Shown here in pieces: positions 10,011 to 18,808 of a DNA stretch of 64,000 nt (position 1 is the stretch's first letter; every line of letters starts with the position of its first letter). Made by a program: the position numbers and the translations under genes. Source of the stretch: Polynucleobacter sp. UB-Tiil-W10. Lineage in GTDB: Bacteria > Pseudomonadota > Gammaproteobacteria > Burkholderiales > Burkholderiaceae. Location of the stretch: contig NZ_JACVPZ010000001.1 in NCBI RefSeq assembly GCF_018881605.1, positions 1,240,001-1,304,000 of the forward strand. The letters run 5' to 3'. The notes under the pieces were generated by a model. It ran no database searches and was not told the origin of the DNA. It worked only from the letters and a program-made list of their open reading frames with translations.

Positions 10011-10598
10011 ATGAAGTTTATTAAGACAGCCGTCTTCCTCTTATCCCTCGCTCCCCTAGTACGCTTAATCTGGCTGGGTAGTCATGAGGGTCTGGGGGCT
10101 AATCCCATTGAATTTATTACCCGTTCAACCGGAACCTGGGCACTAATCTTTTTATGTATTACGCTTGCGATGACTCCTTTGCGATTGGTTACGGGGCTGA
10201 CTGTATGGATAAAGCTGCGTCGCATGTTGGGACTCTTTTGTTTCTTCTATGCCTGCATGCACTTTTCGATTTGGTTCTGGTTGGATCAGAATCTAGATCT
10301 TCAATCTATGTGGAGTGATGTCGTCAAACGACCCTTCATTACGATGGGCTTTCTGACCTTGGTGTTACTTACGCCCTTAGCGTTGACATCAAACCAGTGG
10401 GCAGTACGTCAGCTTGGAAGGCGCTGGACTTTATTACACAAGCTCGTATATTTAATTGCCTGTACTGCAATAGTTCACTATTGGTGGCATAAAGCAGGCA
10501 AGAACGATTTGGGAACGGTCTCTATTTATGGAGTGGTGATTTTAATATTGCTTCTTTGTCGATTGCCTTCGCTAAAGAGGCTTCTTCAGCGAAAGTAA
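10011..10598 (+). CDS. msrQ: Haem-binding membrane subunit MsrQ (YedZ)
   Basis: 195-residue inner-membrane protein of the ferric-reductase-like family, which transfers electrons from the quinone pool or a flavin reductase to periplasmic MsrP. About six hydrophobic segments are visible, with membrane histidines suitable as haem ligands in the YACMHFSIWFW, TLLHKLVYL and AIVHYWWH segments. Length fits the family (about 200). ATG 10011 is the only workable start and has no Shine-Dalgarno sequence. Separation from msrP by the molybdenum hydroxylase genes is unusual. Confidence 0.93.
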   Translation: MKFIKTAVFLLSLAPLVRLIWLGSHEGLGANPIEFITRSTGTWALIFLCITLAMTPLRLVTGLTVWIKLRRMLGLFCFFYACMHFSIWFWLDQNLDLQSMWSDVVKRPFITMGFLTLVLLTPLALTSNQWAVRQLGRRWTLLHKLVYLIACTAIVHYWWHKAGKNDLGTVSIYGVVILILLLCRLPSLKRLLQRK

Positions 10599-10698
10599 AA
10601 ATCGGTGGCGCCAAGAGGGTCTGCGCAATGATTTGCCGTAAATTCATGCAGTCCTGTGAGTAATATATAAGTAATAGTTAAAACTGGGCTGCCCTACA

Positions 10699-11034
10699 AT
10701 GGGATGCATGAATACATTCTTCTCGAAGTTCAGTCCACTTCTATTATTAGCGGGTGTTGTGGCTTGCACTCAAACACCTCCCCAACCCCCTGGGTCGACA
10801 ACTTACTCCCCATATTCTCCACAGCAGATCAAGGAGTTTAATGGTCAGACTATCTCTCCGGTTGAGGGGCCATTTGGCCCGGTGGATCCAAACGCAGAAG
10901 ATCAACGCCTATCTAAAGAGCGCGCATCGGATTCGAAATTTTATAGTCAACCCAAAGGCGAACAAGAGGCAGAGGCAATCGAAACACAATCAGCCGACCC
11001 TTATCAAGCAACGAAGCCTGTCATTACTTTCTAA
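10699..11034 (+). CDS. Small lipoprotein of unknown function
   Basis: 111 residues with a lipoprotein signal: hydrophobic LLLLAGVVAC, the lipobox Cys near residue 23, then a long Pro/Ser/Gln-rich, apparently disordered region. Translation may begin at ATG 10699 or at ATG 10708; neither has a good ribosome site. I do not recognise a domain. It is probably anchored in the envelope. Its stop codon overlaps that of the convergent SRAP gene by two bases. Confidence 0.65.
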   Translation: MGCMNTFFSKFSPLLLLAGVVACTQTPPQPPGSTTYSPYSPQQIKEFNGQTISPVEGPFGPVDPNAEDQRLSKERASDSKFYSQPKGEQEAEAIETQSADPYQATKPVITF

Positions 11035-11651
11035 ACGATGGTTAGCTCAGGAATGGAGTTTAATTGCAGCAGTGCTTGCGCCTCTTCTGGCGTGGCATTT
11101 AGCCAAGCGTTAAAGAGCTCAGGATGTAATGGAACCACTGTACGTTTTTCATCTTCGGGTTTATGCATGCGCTGCATGACTGGGTGACCGTCGGCATTAA
11201 TCGTGAGCATAGAAAAAGAAACAATTAGCTCGCCAGTTTCTGGTTCGGTCCAGGTATCCCAGATTGAGGCAATGGCCATCGGTTCCTGATTGGCTTGTTT
11301 AATGGCAGTGCGTACTGCTTTACCTGACTCATAACAGGGCTCATAAAAAGTATCAGCTAAGGCGAGTGCGTAATGCCGTGTTTTCCAGGCGTGTTTATAG
11401 GAGGGTTTCTCGGCAACTGTTTCCGCTCTGGCGTTATATGTTTTTCTGCCGAAGGTTTCCTCTTTGGCCCAGGATGGTAATAAGCCGAAACGGGCTAAAC
11501 CAATCGCAGTACGCTGATTATTATGGCTTTTGAGAATGATGGGCCCAGGGTAAGTAGGGAATACATCGTGGGCATTAGATGCTTGTAGATCGAGATCAAA
11601 GTGGGATTTAACCCAGTCAACATTGACGGTCGTGAGGTATTGAACGCACAT
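11031..11651 (-). CDS. SRAP domain protein (YedK/HMCES family)
   Basis: Shields abasic sites in single-stranded DNA by forming a covalent thiazolidine link through its N-terminal cysteine. Of 206 residues, the key ones are present: C2 (exposed after Met removal), N73 and E77 in YNARAET, E104 in DTFYEP, and H163 in MQRMHKPEDEKR. It stands alone, and no LexA box is visible upstream in the 85-base gap to the PpiC gene. The family assignment is secure; a role in DNA damage tolerance is from known homologues. Confidence 0.92.
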   Translation of the reverse strand: MCVQYLTTVNVDWVKSHFDLDLQASNAHDVFPTYPGPIILKSHNNQRTAIGLARFGLLPSWAKEETFGRKTYNARAETVAEKPSYKHAWKTRHYALALADTFYEPCYESGKAVRTAIKQANQEPMAIASIWDTWTEPETGELIVSFSMLTINADGHPVMQRMHKPEDEKRTVVPLHPELFNAWLNATPEEAQALLQLNSIPELTIV

Positions 11652-11735
11652 GGGCTAATTTTACTGCGGCTTAATACAATTTGACCTAGGCCTGCTGGTA
11701 CTATTGAGGCTAAATTTTAGAAAGATATCTTCCTT

Positions 11736-12578
11736 ATGAAACCTTTTACTTCTGTTTTAAATCCAATGGTAGTGCGCTTTATTGCTGCAGGCTTATTAAC
11801 AGCTGCGTTGGTAAGCGGTGCTGATGCACAGCAAAGCGGTTTGCCAATCAATGCTGCGGCGTCTGTTAACGGTACCATCATTACCAATGACATGGTAGAG
11901 CAGGGAATAAAGGTTGCCCTTTCTCAAGGACAAAAGGATACTCCAGAGCTGCGCAAAGTAGTGATTGAAAAGTATATTGAAGTTTTATTACTATCTCAGC
12001 AAGCTGAGAAAGACGGTTTAGCTAATTCTGAGAAAGCCAATACACAGCTCATGATGATTCGCCAAAACTATTTGGCAGATCTTGAGTTGTCGACTTATAT
12101 GGCTAAAAATCCAATCACCGATGCAGATATCCAGGCTGAGTACAACAAAGAAATTGCAACTTTGGGACCTCAAGGAATGGTTGTGGAATATAAGGTGAGC
12201 GATATTGCGGTAGCGAGTGAAGCGGATGCTCAAGCAGCATTGGCTCGCATTAAAAAAGGCGAGTCATTTGATAAGGTTGCTAAGAGTGTTTCCTTAGCAC
12301 CGAACAAAGTGCAGGGTGGGGCTGTGGGCTGGATTCAGGCTGGGCAGGTAGCGCCTCAACTGGCTGCTGTATTGACGGCGCTAGCCAAAGGCCAAGTTTC
12401 ACCGGCGCCAATTCAGATGCAACAAGGTTGGTACTTAGTTAAGCTGGAAGATAAAAAATCGAGTAAGCCACCATCATTTGAGCAAGCGAAGACAGCTATT
12501 CGTGCTGGAATGACGCAAAGAAAGCAATACGAGTTCTTGGGTCAGATCGCAAAAGACGCAAAGATTGTTGTTCAGTAA
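11736..12578 (+). CDS. Periplasmic peptidyl-prolyl isomerase, parvulin (PpiC) type
   Basis: 280 residues with a signal peptide ending near GADAQ (residue 32), an N-terminal helical chaperone region, one parvulin domain (about 143-240, with KKGESFDKVAKSVS, GGAVGWI and QQGWYLVKLED) and a short C-terminal helix. This PrsA/Cbf2-like architecture assists folding of exported and outer-membrane proteins. It is a single gene with its own terminator at 12605. Confidence 0.9.
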   Translation: MKPFTSVLNPMVVRFIAAGLLTAALVSGADAQQSGLPINAAASVNGTIITNDMVEQGIKVALSQGQKDTPELRKVVIEKYIEVLLLSQQAEKDGLANSEKANTQLMMIRQNYLADLELSTYMAKNPITDADIQAEYNKEIATLGPQGMVVEYKVSDIAVASEADAQAALARIKKGESFDKVAKSVSLAPNKVQGGAVGWIQAGQVAPQLAAVLTALAKGQVSPAPIQMQQGWYLVKLEDKKSSKPPSFEQAKTAIRAGMTQRKQYEFLGQIAKDAKIVVQ

Positions 12579-12604
12579 ATAGCAATAGTAGAACTTGCAA
12601 TAGA

Positions 12605-12630
12605 AAAAAGGACTCCTAGGAGTCCTTTTT
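12605..12630. terminator. Bidirectional terminator between the PpiC gene and folA
   Basis: A perfect 26-base palindrome runs from the A-tract through GGACTCC and its complement to the T-tract, so it can form an intrinsic terminator on either strand. Its last bases overlap the folA stop codon (12629-12631). Confidence 0.9.
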
Positions 12631-13117
12631 ATTTGCGCTCTAAAGTAATAAAGCTAAAAGAGATATCACCTTCAGAACCAGGAGTTCTCTCTATTTCTTG
12701 CCAGGCAGATTCATTGGGTACTTCAAAGAAAGTATCGCCACCTTCAATATCTAAATCGATTTCAGTAATGTAGAGGCGGTCTGCTTTATCAAAGGCCTGC
12801 TTGAAAAGTTGTTCGCCGCCGATAACAAAAACACGCGAAAAATCACTCAAGCGATCCAATGCTTCATCCAAGGAGCCAGCCAATTCTGCGCCAGATAATT
12901 GAAAGTCGGCATTGCGACTCACTACGATATTTCGGCGTCCAGGCAATGGCCGCCCAATGGATTCCCAGGTCTTGCGACCCATAATGACGGGATGGCCCAT
13001 GGTCACGCGCTTGAAAAACTGTAAATCTGCTGAGATTTTCCAGGGCATTTGGTTGTCGCGACCAATGACGTGATTGCGTGAACGCGCAACAATCATGGAG
13101 ATGGCAGGTTGTGTCAT
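12629..13117 (-). CDS. folA: Dihydrofolate reductase
   Basis: 162-residue enzyme that regenerates tetrahydrofolate with NADPH. Canonical motifs are ARSRNHVIGRDNQMPWKISADLQFFK (split: ARSRNHVIG, then NQMPW and the acidic SADLQFFK), VIMGRKTWESIG for NADPH, and VIGGEQLF. It lies 14 bases downstream of thyA in the same operon, the usual arrangement since thymidylate synthase produces the dihydrofolate this enzyme consumes. It is the trimethoprim target. Confidence 0.96.
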   Translation of the reverse strand: MTQPAISMIVARSRNHVIGRDNQMPWKISADLQFFKRVTMGHPVIMGRKTWESIGRPLPGRRNIVVSRNADFQLSGAELAGSLDEALDRLSDFSRVFVIGGEQLFKQAFDKADRLYITEIDLDIEGGDTFFEVPNESAWQEIERTPGSEGDISFSFITLERK

Positions 13118-13131
13118 AAGTGGCTAAATTC

Positions 13132-13926
13132 TTAAATGGCTACAGGAGCTTTAATGTGGGGATGAGATTCATAACCGACGATTTCAAAGTCTTCAAATTC
13201 GTAATCAAAAATTGAATCAGGCTTGCGCAAAATATTCAGCTTTGGTAGCGGGAAGAAATCGCGGGATAACTGAAGTTCTACTTGCTCTAGGTGATTGCTA
13301 TATAAATGGCAATCACCACCAGTCCAAATAAAGTCTCCCACTTCTAAATTGCATTGTTGCGCCATCATATGAGTCAACAATGCATAACTAGCAATATTAA
13401 ATGGCACCCCCAAGAAGATATCAGCACTGCGTTGATAGAGTTGGCAGGACAACTTACCATCGGCGACATAAAACTGAAAGAAGGCATGACAGGGCGCTAA
13501 AGCCATACGTGGAATATCGGCTACATTCCACGCAGAAACAATCATGCGACGAGAGTCTGGATTCTTCTTGATGGTCTCAACCACTTCTGAGATTTGATCG
13601 ATATGCTGACCGTTTGGAGCGGGCCATGAGCGCCATTGATAGCCATAAATCGGGCCTAATTCACCATCCGGGGCGGCCCATTCATTCCAGATGGATACGC
13701 CGCGCTCTTTAAGCCAGTTATTGTTTGTACTGCCCTTGAGGAACCAAAGTAATTCGTAGATGATGGATTTGAGATGTAACTTTTTGGTAGTTACCATTGG
13801 AAAGCCATCAGCCAAGTTAAAGCGCATCTGGTGTCCAAATACGGAGACCGTGCCAGTTCCGGTCCTGTCGGACTTTTGAACCCCTTTAGCGAGGACTTCT
13901 TTCATGAGATCGTGATATTGACGCAT
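13132..13926 (-). CDS. thyA: Thymidylate synthase
   Basis: 264 residues, the same length as E. coli ThyA, converting dUMP to dTMP with methylene-tetrahydrofolate. The nucleophile is C146 in [12 protein letters not shown], and the dUMP-binding RRMIVSAWN and [13 protein letters not shown] blocks are intact. First gene of a thyA-folA pair. There is no clear ribosome site before the ATG at 13926. Confidence 0.97.
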   Translation of the reverse strand: MRQYHDLMKEVLAKGVQKSDRTGTGTVSVFGHQMRFNLADGFPMVTTKKLHLKSIIYELLWFLKGSTNNNWLKERGVSIWNEWAAPDGELGPIYGYQWRSWPAPNGQHIDQISEVVETIKKNPDSRRMIVSAWNVADIPRMALAPCHAFFQFYVADGKLSCQLYQRSADIFLGVPFNIASYALLTHMMAQQCNLEVGDFIWTGGDCHLYSNHLEQVELQLSRDFFPLPKLNILRKPDSIFDYEFEDFEIVGYESHPHIKAPVAI

Positions 13927-13971
13927 ATATATTGGCTAAAAGTGGTTATGTATTAACGAATTATGGATAGC

Positions 13972-15018
13972 TTACTCGAATGTAGGCGACTTCACTCCCA
14001 AGGCCTTGTGAAGCTTGGGGGAGGTGGTCGTATATTGAAGTTGAATCTGCTTTTCTGGGTGCAAGTACTCCGCAGCGGCAAAGGCGGCAAGCGCGGCTTC
14101 ATGAAATCCAGATAGGATCAGTTTTTTCTTACCCGGATAAATGTTGATATCACCAACCGCATAAATTCCTGGGGTGCTGGTTTGAAATTTTGCGGTATCG
14201 ACACAAATTTGTTTGCGATCGATATTAAGGCCCCACTCCGCAATAGGCCCCAACTTCGGTGAGAGGCCATAAAACACTAAAAGGTCATCTAGGGGGATTA
14301 GTTTGGAATCGCCATCAATATTGGTAAAGGCTATTTCAGTAAGGAGATCATCTTTCACTTCGTAGCCGGTAACTTGTCCAATCAGAAGTTCCATTCGATG
14401 GTTGGCGCAAAGTTCACGCATTTTGGCAATCGATTTTGGTGCCGCCTTAAATTCATCGCGACGATGAATCAAGGTAACGCTAGCTGCAATTTCGGAAAAA
14501 TGAATTGCCCAATCTAGGGCTGCATCACCACCACCACAAATCACAATTCTTTTTCCCGCAAATTGCTCAGGATTTTTAACGTGATAGAAGACTTGCTTAT
14601 TGATGTAAGCATCAATGCCTTCAAGATTAATAGTGCGTGGTTGAAACGCCCCTACACCGCCAGCAATAAAGACAGTCTTGCTCAGAAATGTTTTATCTTG
14701 CGAGGTGCTAATGAGGAAACGTCCATCGGCTTGTGGCTCAAGCTTGCTGACCTCTTGGCCAAGATGAAACTGAGCACCAAAGGGCTGAATTTGCTTTAAT
14801 AAGTTATTAATGAGTTCGCGCCCAGTACATACTGGGATCGCAGGAATATCGTAAATGGGTTTATCTGGATAGAGCTCAATGCATTGACCTCCCACTTCTG
14901 GAAGTGAATCGATTACATGCGCTTTAATTTCGAGCAAACCCAATTCAAAAACTTGAAAGAGCCCCACAGGACCAGCGCCAATGATTACGGCATCGGATTC
15001 TATGGGTGAGTGCGACAC
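13972..15018 (-). CDS. Ferredoxin--NADP reductase, thioredoxin-reductase-like type
   Basis: 348-residue homodimeric FAD enzyme of the YumC/type 2 FNR family. The FAD-binding GAGPVGLF motif is near residue 15, the EVGGQC segment follows, and the NADP-binding [10 protein letters not shown] is in the middle domain. The redox Cys pair of true thioredoxin reductases is absent, which separates the two families. It lies 19 bases after the ferredoxin gene, its likely redox partner, and would supply or draw low-potential electrons. Confidence 0.92.
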   Translation of the reverse strand: MSHSPIESDAVIIGAGPVGLFQVFELGLLEIKAHVIDSLPEVGGQCIELYPDKPIYDIPAIPVCTGRELINNLLKQIQPFGAQFHLGQEVSKLEPQADGRFLISTSQDKTFLSKTVFIAGGVGAFQPRTINLEGIDAYINKQVFYHVKNPEQFAGKRIVICGGGDAALDWAIHFSEIAASVTLIHRRDEFKAAPKSIAKMRELCANHRMELLIGQVTGYEVKDDLLTEIAFTNIDGDSKLIPLDDLLVFYGLSPKLGPIAEWGLNIDRKQICVDTAKFQTSTPGIYAVGDINIYPGKKKLILSGFHEAALAAFAAAEYLHPEKQIQLQYTTTSPKLHKALGVKSPTFE

Positions 15019-15037
15019 GAATTTATTGGACTAGAAA

Positions 15038-15361
15038 TTACTTTACTAGTTGATCAAGTTTATTTTTAACATCTTTCCATTCTTCAGCATCTGGCAGCGC
15101 TGCCTTAGACTTGGTAATCGATGTCCAGGCAGGGGAAAGATCGGCGTTTAATTTAATGAATGCTTGTTGATCGCCGGGTACATCATCTTCTGCATAAATA
15201 GCGTTTACGGGGCACTCAGGTACGCACACCGCGCAGTCTATGCACTCGTCCGGATCGATCACTAAAAAATTGGGGCCTTCGCGAAAGCAGTCAACTGGGC
15301 AAACATCAACACAGTCGGTGTATTTGCAGCGGATACAAGATTCGGTAACAACATAAGTCAT
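15038..15361 (-). CDS. fdxA: Seven-iron ferredoxin ([3Fe-4S][4Fe-4S])
   Basis: 107 residues closely resembling Azotobacter vinelandii ferredoxin I. Cluster cysteines occur in [18 protein letters not shown] and [13 protein letters not shown], with the extended C-terminal tail typical of this class ([10 protein letters not shown]). It is a soluble electron carrier; the FNR gene downstream on the same strand is its likely partner. Confidence 0.95.
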   Translation of the reverse strand: MTYVVTESCIRCKYTDCVDVCPVDCFREGPNFLVIDPDECIDCAVCVPECPVNAIYAEDDVPGDQQAFIKLNADLSPAWTSITKSKAALPDAEEWKDVKNKLDQLVK

Positions 15362-15480
15362 AGTGATTTTGTTTCAAGAGCCCCAAAAAGCCGGGTGCTA
15401 AGTTATAAAAGATCAATTTTAGCCGAAATAGCCTATTTTTCAGGCAAAACCCTCTATTTACTTAAGGTAAAGTTCCCACT

Positions 15481-16494
15481 ATGAATACACAGCCCAATGC
15501 CCAGGTTAGCAAGCAAAAACCCAAAATTTTGGTGGCAAGAGCCATTTTTCCAGAGGCTTTAGCCAAACTGGAGGAATCCTATGAGGTTCGATCCAATCAA
15601 GAGGATCGGATTTTTAGTCCAGAAGAGTTGCAAAAAGAACTCTCTGGGGTTGTAGGGGCTTTAGTAGCAGGCAGCGAAAAAATTGATGCCAATGCGCTAG
15701 TTCATGCTAAAGACTTAAAGGTGGTGGCCAATATTTCTGTCGGTTATAACAACTTTGATGTTCCGGCAATTTCTGCTGCTGGTGTCATGGCGACGAACAC
15801 CCCGGATGTTTTAACGGATACCACGGCTGATTTTGGCTTTGCCTTATTAATGGCAACAGCAAGACGGATTACCGAATCGGAGCATTGGGTTCGTGCAGGT
15901 CAATGGGATAAGTGGTCGATTGTGAATAATCCCCTGGGCATGGATTTGCATCACAGTACAGTAGGCATTATTGGCATGGGACGAATTGGCCAAGGCATTG
16001 CTAAACGTGCTTTAGGTTTTGGAATGAATGTGATTTATCACAACCGCAGTCATTTATCGGAGGCTGATGAAAAAGCTTGTGGTGCAAAGTATGTTTCCAA
16101 AGAAGAATTGCTGCGCACTGCTGATCATGTTGTCTTGGTGCTGCCCTATAGTGCCCAGAGTCATCATACGATTGGAGCTAAAGAAATTGCGCTCATGAAA
16201 CCTACTGCAACCCTTATAAACATTGCCCGTGGCGGAATTATCGATGATGCGGCACTAGCTCAAGCTCTGAGGGAGAAAAGGATCTTTGCTGCTGGCCTTG
16301 ATGTATTCGAAGGTGAACCCAAGGTACATCCTGAATTATTAAAGTTAAGCAACGTTGTGCTCGCTCCACACATTGCTAGTGCTACAGAAAAAACGCGTAG
16401 AGCAATGGTTGATTTAGCAGTCAATAATTTACGTGCAGCACTTGATGGAAAAAAACCACCTAGCCTTATTAATGTGGAAGTTTTTAAAGGCTAA
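15481..16494 (+). CDS. D-2-hydroxyacid dehydrogenase (glyoxylate/hydroxypyruvate reductase-like)
   Basis: 337 residues of the D-isomer 2-hydroxyacid dehydrogenase family. The NAD(P) motif is GMGRIGQGIAKRA, followed by NRS, which favours NADP. The catalytic Arg is in INIARGGIIDD, the Glu in DVFEGEP and the His in LAPHIASATEKTR. It resembles GhrB/2-ketogluconate reductase proteins, which reduce glyoxylate, hydroxypyruvate or 2-keto-gluconate; which of these applies cannot be decided here. Monocistronic, ending in a strong terminator. Confidence 0.9.
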   Translation: MNTQPNAQVSKQKPKILVARAIFPEALAKLEESYEVRSNQEDRIFSPEELQKELSGVVGALVAGSEKIDANALVHAKDLKVVANISVGYNNFDVPAISAAGVMATNTPDVLTDTTADFGFALLMATARRITESEHWVRAGQWDKWSIVNNPLGMDLHHSTVGIIGMGRIGQGIAKRALGFGMNVIYHNRSHLSEADEKACGAKYVSKEELLRTADHVVLVLPYSAQSHHTIGAKEIALMKPTATLINIARGGIIDDAALAQALREKRIFAAGLDVFEGEPKVHPELLKLSNVVLAPHIASATEKTRRAMVDLAVNNLRAALDGKKPPSLINVEVFKG

Positions 16495-16524
16495 TTGCGT
16501 TAATTTAATCTTCTAAGCATTAAA

Positions 16525-16553
16525 AATAAAGCCGAGCATTGCTCGGCTTTATT
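16525..16553 (+). terminator. Rho-independent terminator after the hydroxyacid dehydrogenase gene
   Basis: Thirteen-base-pair stem built on AAAGCCGAGC with GCTCGGCTTT and an ATT loop, flanked by A- and T-rich ends. It is near symmetric and can also stop minus-strand transcripts coming from moeA and the small membrane protein gene. Confidence 0.9.
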
Positions 16554-16583
16554 GCTGAAAGAGTGACCGGTAATTAATAATGA

Positions 16584-16877
16584 TTACTCAGCATCAATCT
16601 CTTCTGGAAGCTCGCGCAACGCTAATTCAATTCCACCGAATTTTCCAGCAACCCAGTTATAGACTTTGCAGGCAATCCATAGCAATCCAAAGCCGAGTAA
16701 GGCGTTGAGAATTAATGCGGACAACACGGTAAAACCAGGGATAGCGCCATCGCGAATGAAGGCTACGAACAGTGCCAACAAAACGATTGGAACGGAGAAG
16801 CAGAGGTAAACCAAAACTAAAGTTTTGGCAGTATGCATTGGGTCGAGAAAGACGAGTTCTTTTTTGCTAAGTTTCAT
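16584..16877 (-). CDS. Small two-helix membrane protein of unknown function
   Basis: 97 residues with two clear transmembrane helices (about 16-40 and 48-72) separated by a short loop, and an acidic C-terminal tail (LPEEIDAE). The segment after helix 2, KVYNWVAGKFGGIEL, weakly resembles the DUF3566 type of membrane protein; this is not a firm match. It starts 12 bases after the moeA stop and is probably the last gene of the moaA-mobA-moeA operon. Confidence 0.65.
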   Translation of the reverse strand: MKLSKKELVFLDPMHTAKTLVLVYLCFSVPIVLLALFVAFIRDGAIPGFTVLSALILNALLGFGLLWIACKVYNWVAGKFGGIELALRELPEEIDAE

Positions 16878-16889
16878 GATGACGCAATC

Positions 16890-18206
16890 TTAAAGCAGTC
16901 CATCAAAAAGCGCTACATCTACCCAGTCTCCAGCAGCAACATTTCCCTGCTCGTGACCTAGGATGACAAAGCAATTGGCCTCACTCATCGAACGCAAAAT
17001 ACCGGCACCTTGGCTGCCAGTGAGTCTGACCGTTGGCTTGCCATCAGCTCGACGCTCCAGAATGGCGCGTTGAAATTCTGTGCGACCTGCCTTTTTCCGG
17101 ATGGGGGCTTCGGCAATGGCCTGGGTAAGCGGGGGTTCAGTTTGATTTGCGCCATTGAGCTGCAAAAGGGCTGCGCGGACAAATTGGTAAAAGGTCACCA
17201 TGACTGCTACGGGATTCCCTGGCAATCCAAAGAAGAGCGTCTTACGAGTGGGCGATTTTCCTTCGGCTGACTTGAAAATCCCAAAGGCCATGGGGCGACC
17301 TGGACGCATGGCAATTTTCCAAAAACCAACATCGCCTAACTCTTGCATGATCTGTTTCGTGAAATCTGCTTCGCCAACAGAGACGCCTCCAGAAGAAATT
17401 AATACATCTGCTTTACTGGCCGCCTCAATAAAAGCTTGCTTCAAGGAGGTTGGATCATCGCGCACAATGCCGCAGTCAATGATCTCTAAATTTAGACGAT
17501 TGAGCAGACCATTAAGGCTGTAGCGATTGCTGTCGTAAATACTTCCCGCATCTAATGATTGACCTAGTGCGCGCAATTCATCGCCTGAAGACAGAATGGC
17601 AACCTTGAGCTTGCGCTTAACTGGTAGTGATGCAACGCCTAGTGACGCAGCTAAACCTAAATCAGAAGGGCGCAGTAAGCGACCAGCTGCAATTGCAGGT
17701 TTCCCCTTTTGCAGATCCTCGCCACTTAAACGTCTGTTCTCTCCAGGTTTTAATTGATCTTGCTTAAATTCAATCGTGAGATTATCTTTTGCAGTTATGA
17801 ATTCTTGTGGAATGACGGTATCGCAGCCAGTAGGCATCAGCGCGCCGGTCATGATCTTGAGGCATTCCCCTGCATGAATACTACCTTCATAGGGCTTGCC
17901 CGCAAGTGCTGTACCAGCGACTCGTAATTCAATGGTTGCACTGGTGGTATTAAGACATTCGCTATTAAATGCAAAGCCATCCATCGCAGAATTATCGGCA
18001 GCTGGAACATCGATTGGTGAGAGTAGATCTGCCGCTAGGATCCGGTTGATCGCTTGATCTAGGGCAACAGTTTCAACATCAGCAGGATCCTTGAGGGCGG
18101 CATTTTCTGCAATGAGATCATTGACTAATCCGGTAATCGCCTTCCGCGCATCATCAACATGAAGGGATGAGGTTAAGAGAATCGGCTGGTTTGGTGAGTG
18201 ACTCAT
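16890..18206 (-). CDS. moeA: Molybdopterin molybdenumtransferase MoeA
   Basis: 438 residues; inserts molybdate into adenylylated molybdopterin. Segments typical of MoeA are present: DNSAMDGFA near residue 90, the MTGALMPTGCDTVIPQE block, SSGDEL, SGGVSVGEADF and GLPGNPVAV with the C-terminal beta domain. The start codon overlaps the mobA stop (ATGA), indicating translational coupling in a moaA-mobA-moeA operon. Confidence 0.95.
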   Translation of the reverse strand: MSHSPNQPILLTSSLHVDDARKAITGLVNDLIAENAALKDPADVETVALDQAINRILAADLLSPIDVPAADNSAMDGFAFNSECLNTTSATIELRVAGTALAGKPYEGSIHAGECLKIMTGALMPTGCDTVIPQEFITAKDNLTIEFKQDQLKPGENRRLSGEDLQKGKPAIAAGRLLRPSDLGLAASLGVASLPVKRKLKVAILSSGDELRALGQSLDAGSIYDSNRYSLNGLLNRLNLEIIDCGIVRDDPTSLKQAFIEAASKADVLISSGGVSVGEADFTKQIMQELGDVGFWKIAMRPGRPMAFGIFKSAEGKSPTRKTLFFGLPGNPVAVMVTFYQFVRAALLQLNGANQTEPPLTQAIAEAPIRKKAGRTEFQRAILERRADGKPTVRLTGSQGAGILRSMSEANCFVILGHEQGNVAAGDWVDVALFDGLL

Positions 18207-18808
18207 GCTGATACTTCCTCTAATGACTTGAGTTCTTCAGGAGTATTTACATTAGCGAAAAATAGGGGATCGTCAAAAATTACGGTGCTACTGCGCAATT
18301 CTTTAAACCAGCGATCAATTTTGAGGTCCCCTTTTTGGAGAAATTGATTCAATGAATCTTGTAGGTTGCTTCGCATGAGGCAAAAAACAGGCTGCGCCCA
18401 TACCTTGCCATCCGTCTCCTTGCTGGAGGCATATACCAACTCAAAATCACCTCGTTCCATCTCTGCGCTCAATAGCTCAGCAAGATTACTGGGTAGTAAA
18501 GGCGAGTCGCAAGGTGAGGTAAGGAGATAAGGTGTTTTGCATGCCTTTAGGCCCACCGAGAAACCAGCCAGGGGCCCTGAAAAATCTGGCGTCTCATCCA
18601 TGATTACGGGGTATCCATAGCCCGCATACTTTGTAATATTGCGGTTGGCATTAATGATGATGGTTTGTGTCTGAATCTTTAGCTTGGCAATAGCGGATTC
18701 GATCAGCGGTTTGCCGTGAAAAGGGATCAAGCCCTTATCGATGCCGCCCATACGTTGCGCACGACCGCCAGCAAGTATTAACGCAGTAATGTCTTTAGTC
18801 AAAATCAT
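18203..18808 (-). CDS. mobA: Molybdenum cofactor guanylyltransferase MobA
   Basis: 201-residue enzyme that adds GMP from GTP to molybdenum cofactor, forming the guanine dinucleotide form. The nucleotidyltransferase signature LAGGRAQRMGGIDKGLIPF is at the N terminus, with SPCDSPLLP for metal binding. Its product is used by DMSO-reductase family enzymes, whereas the xanthine-oxidase-type enzyme at 7707 would need the cytosine form made by MocA. Overlaps moeA and moaA at both ends. Confidence 0.93.
   Translation of the reverse strand: MILTKDITALILAGGRAQRMGGIDKGLIPFHGKPLIESAIAKLKIQTQTIIINANRNITKYAGYGYPVIMDETPDFSGPLAGFSVGLKACKTPYLLTSPCDSPLLPSNLAELLSAEMERGDFELVYASSKETDGKVWAQPVFCLMRSNLQDSLNQFLQKGDLKIDRWFKELRSSTVIFDDPLFFANVNTPEELKSLEEVSA

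Noticed and set aside
16985..17523. Overlapping frames on both strands within moeA
   Set aside because: moeA is intact and complete here; the other frames show no domain and no initiation signals.
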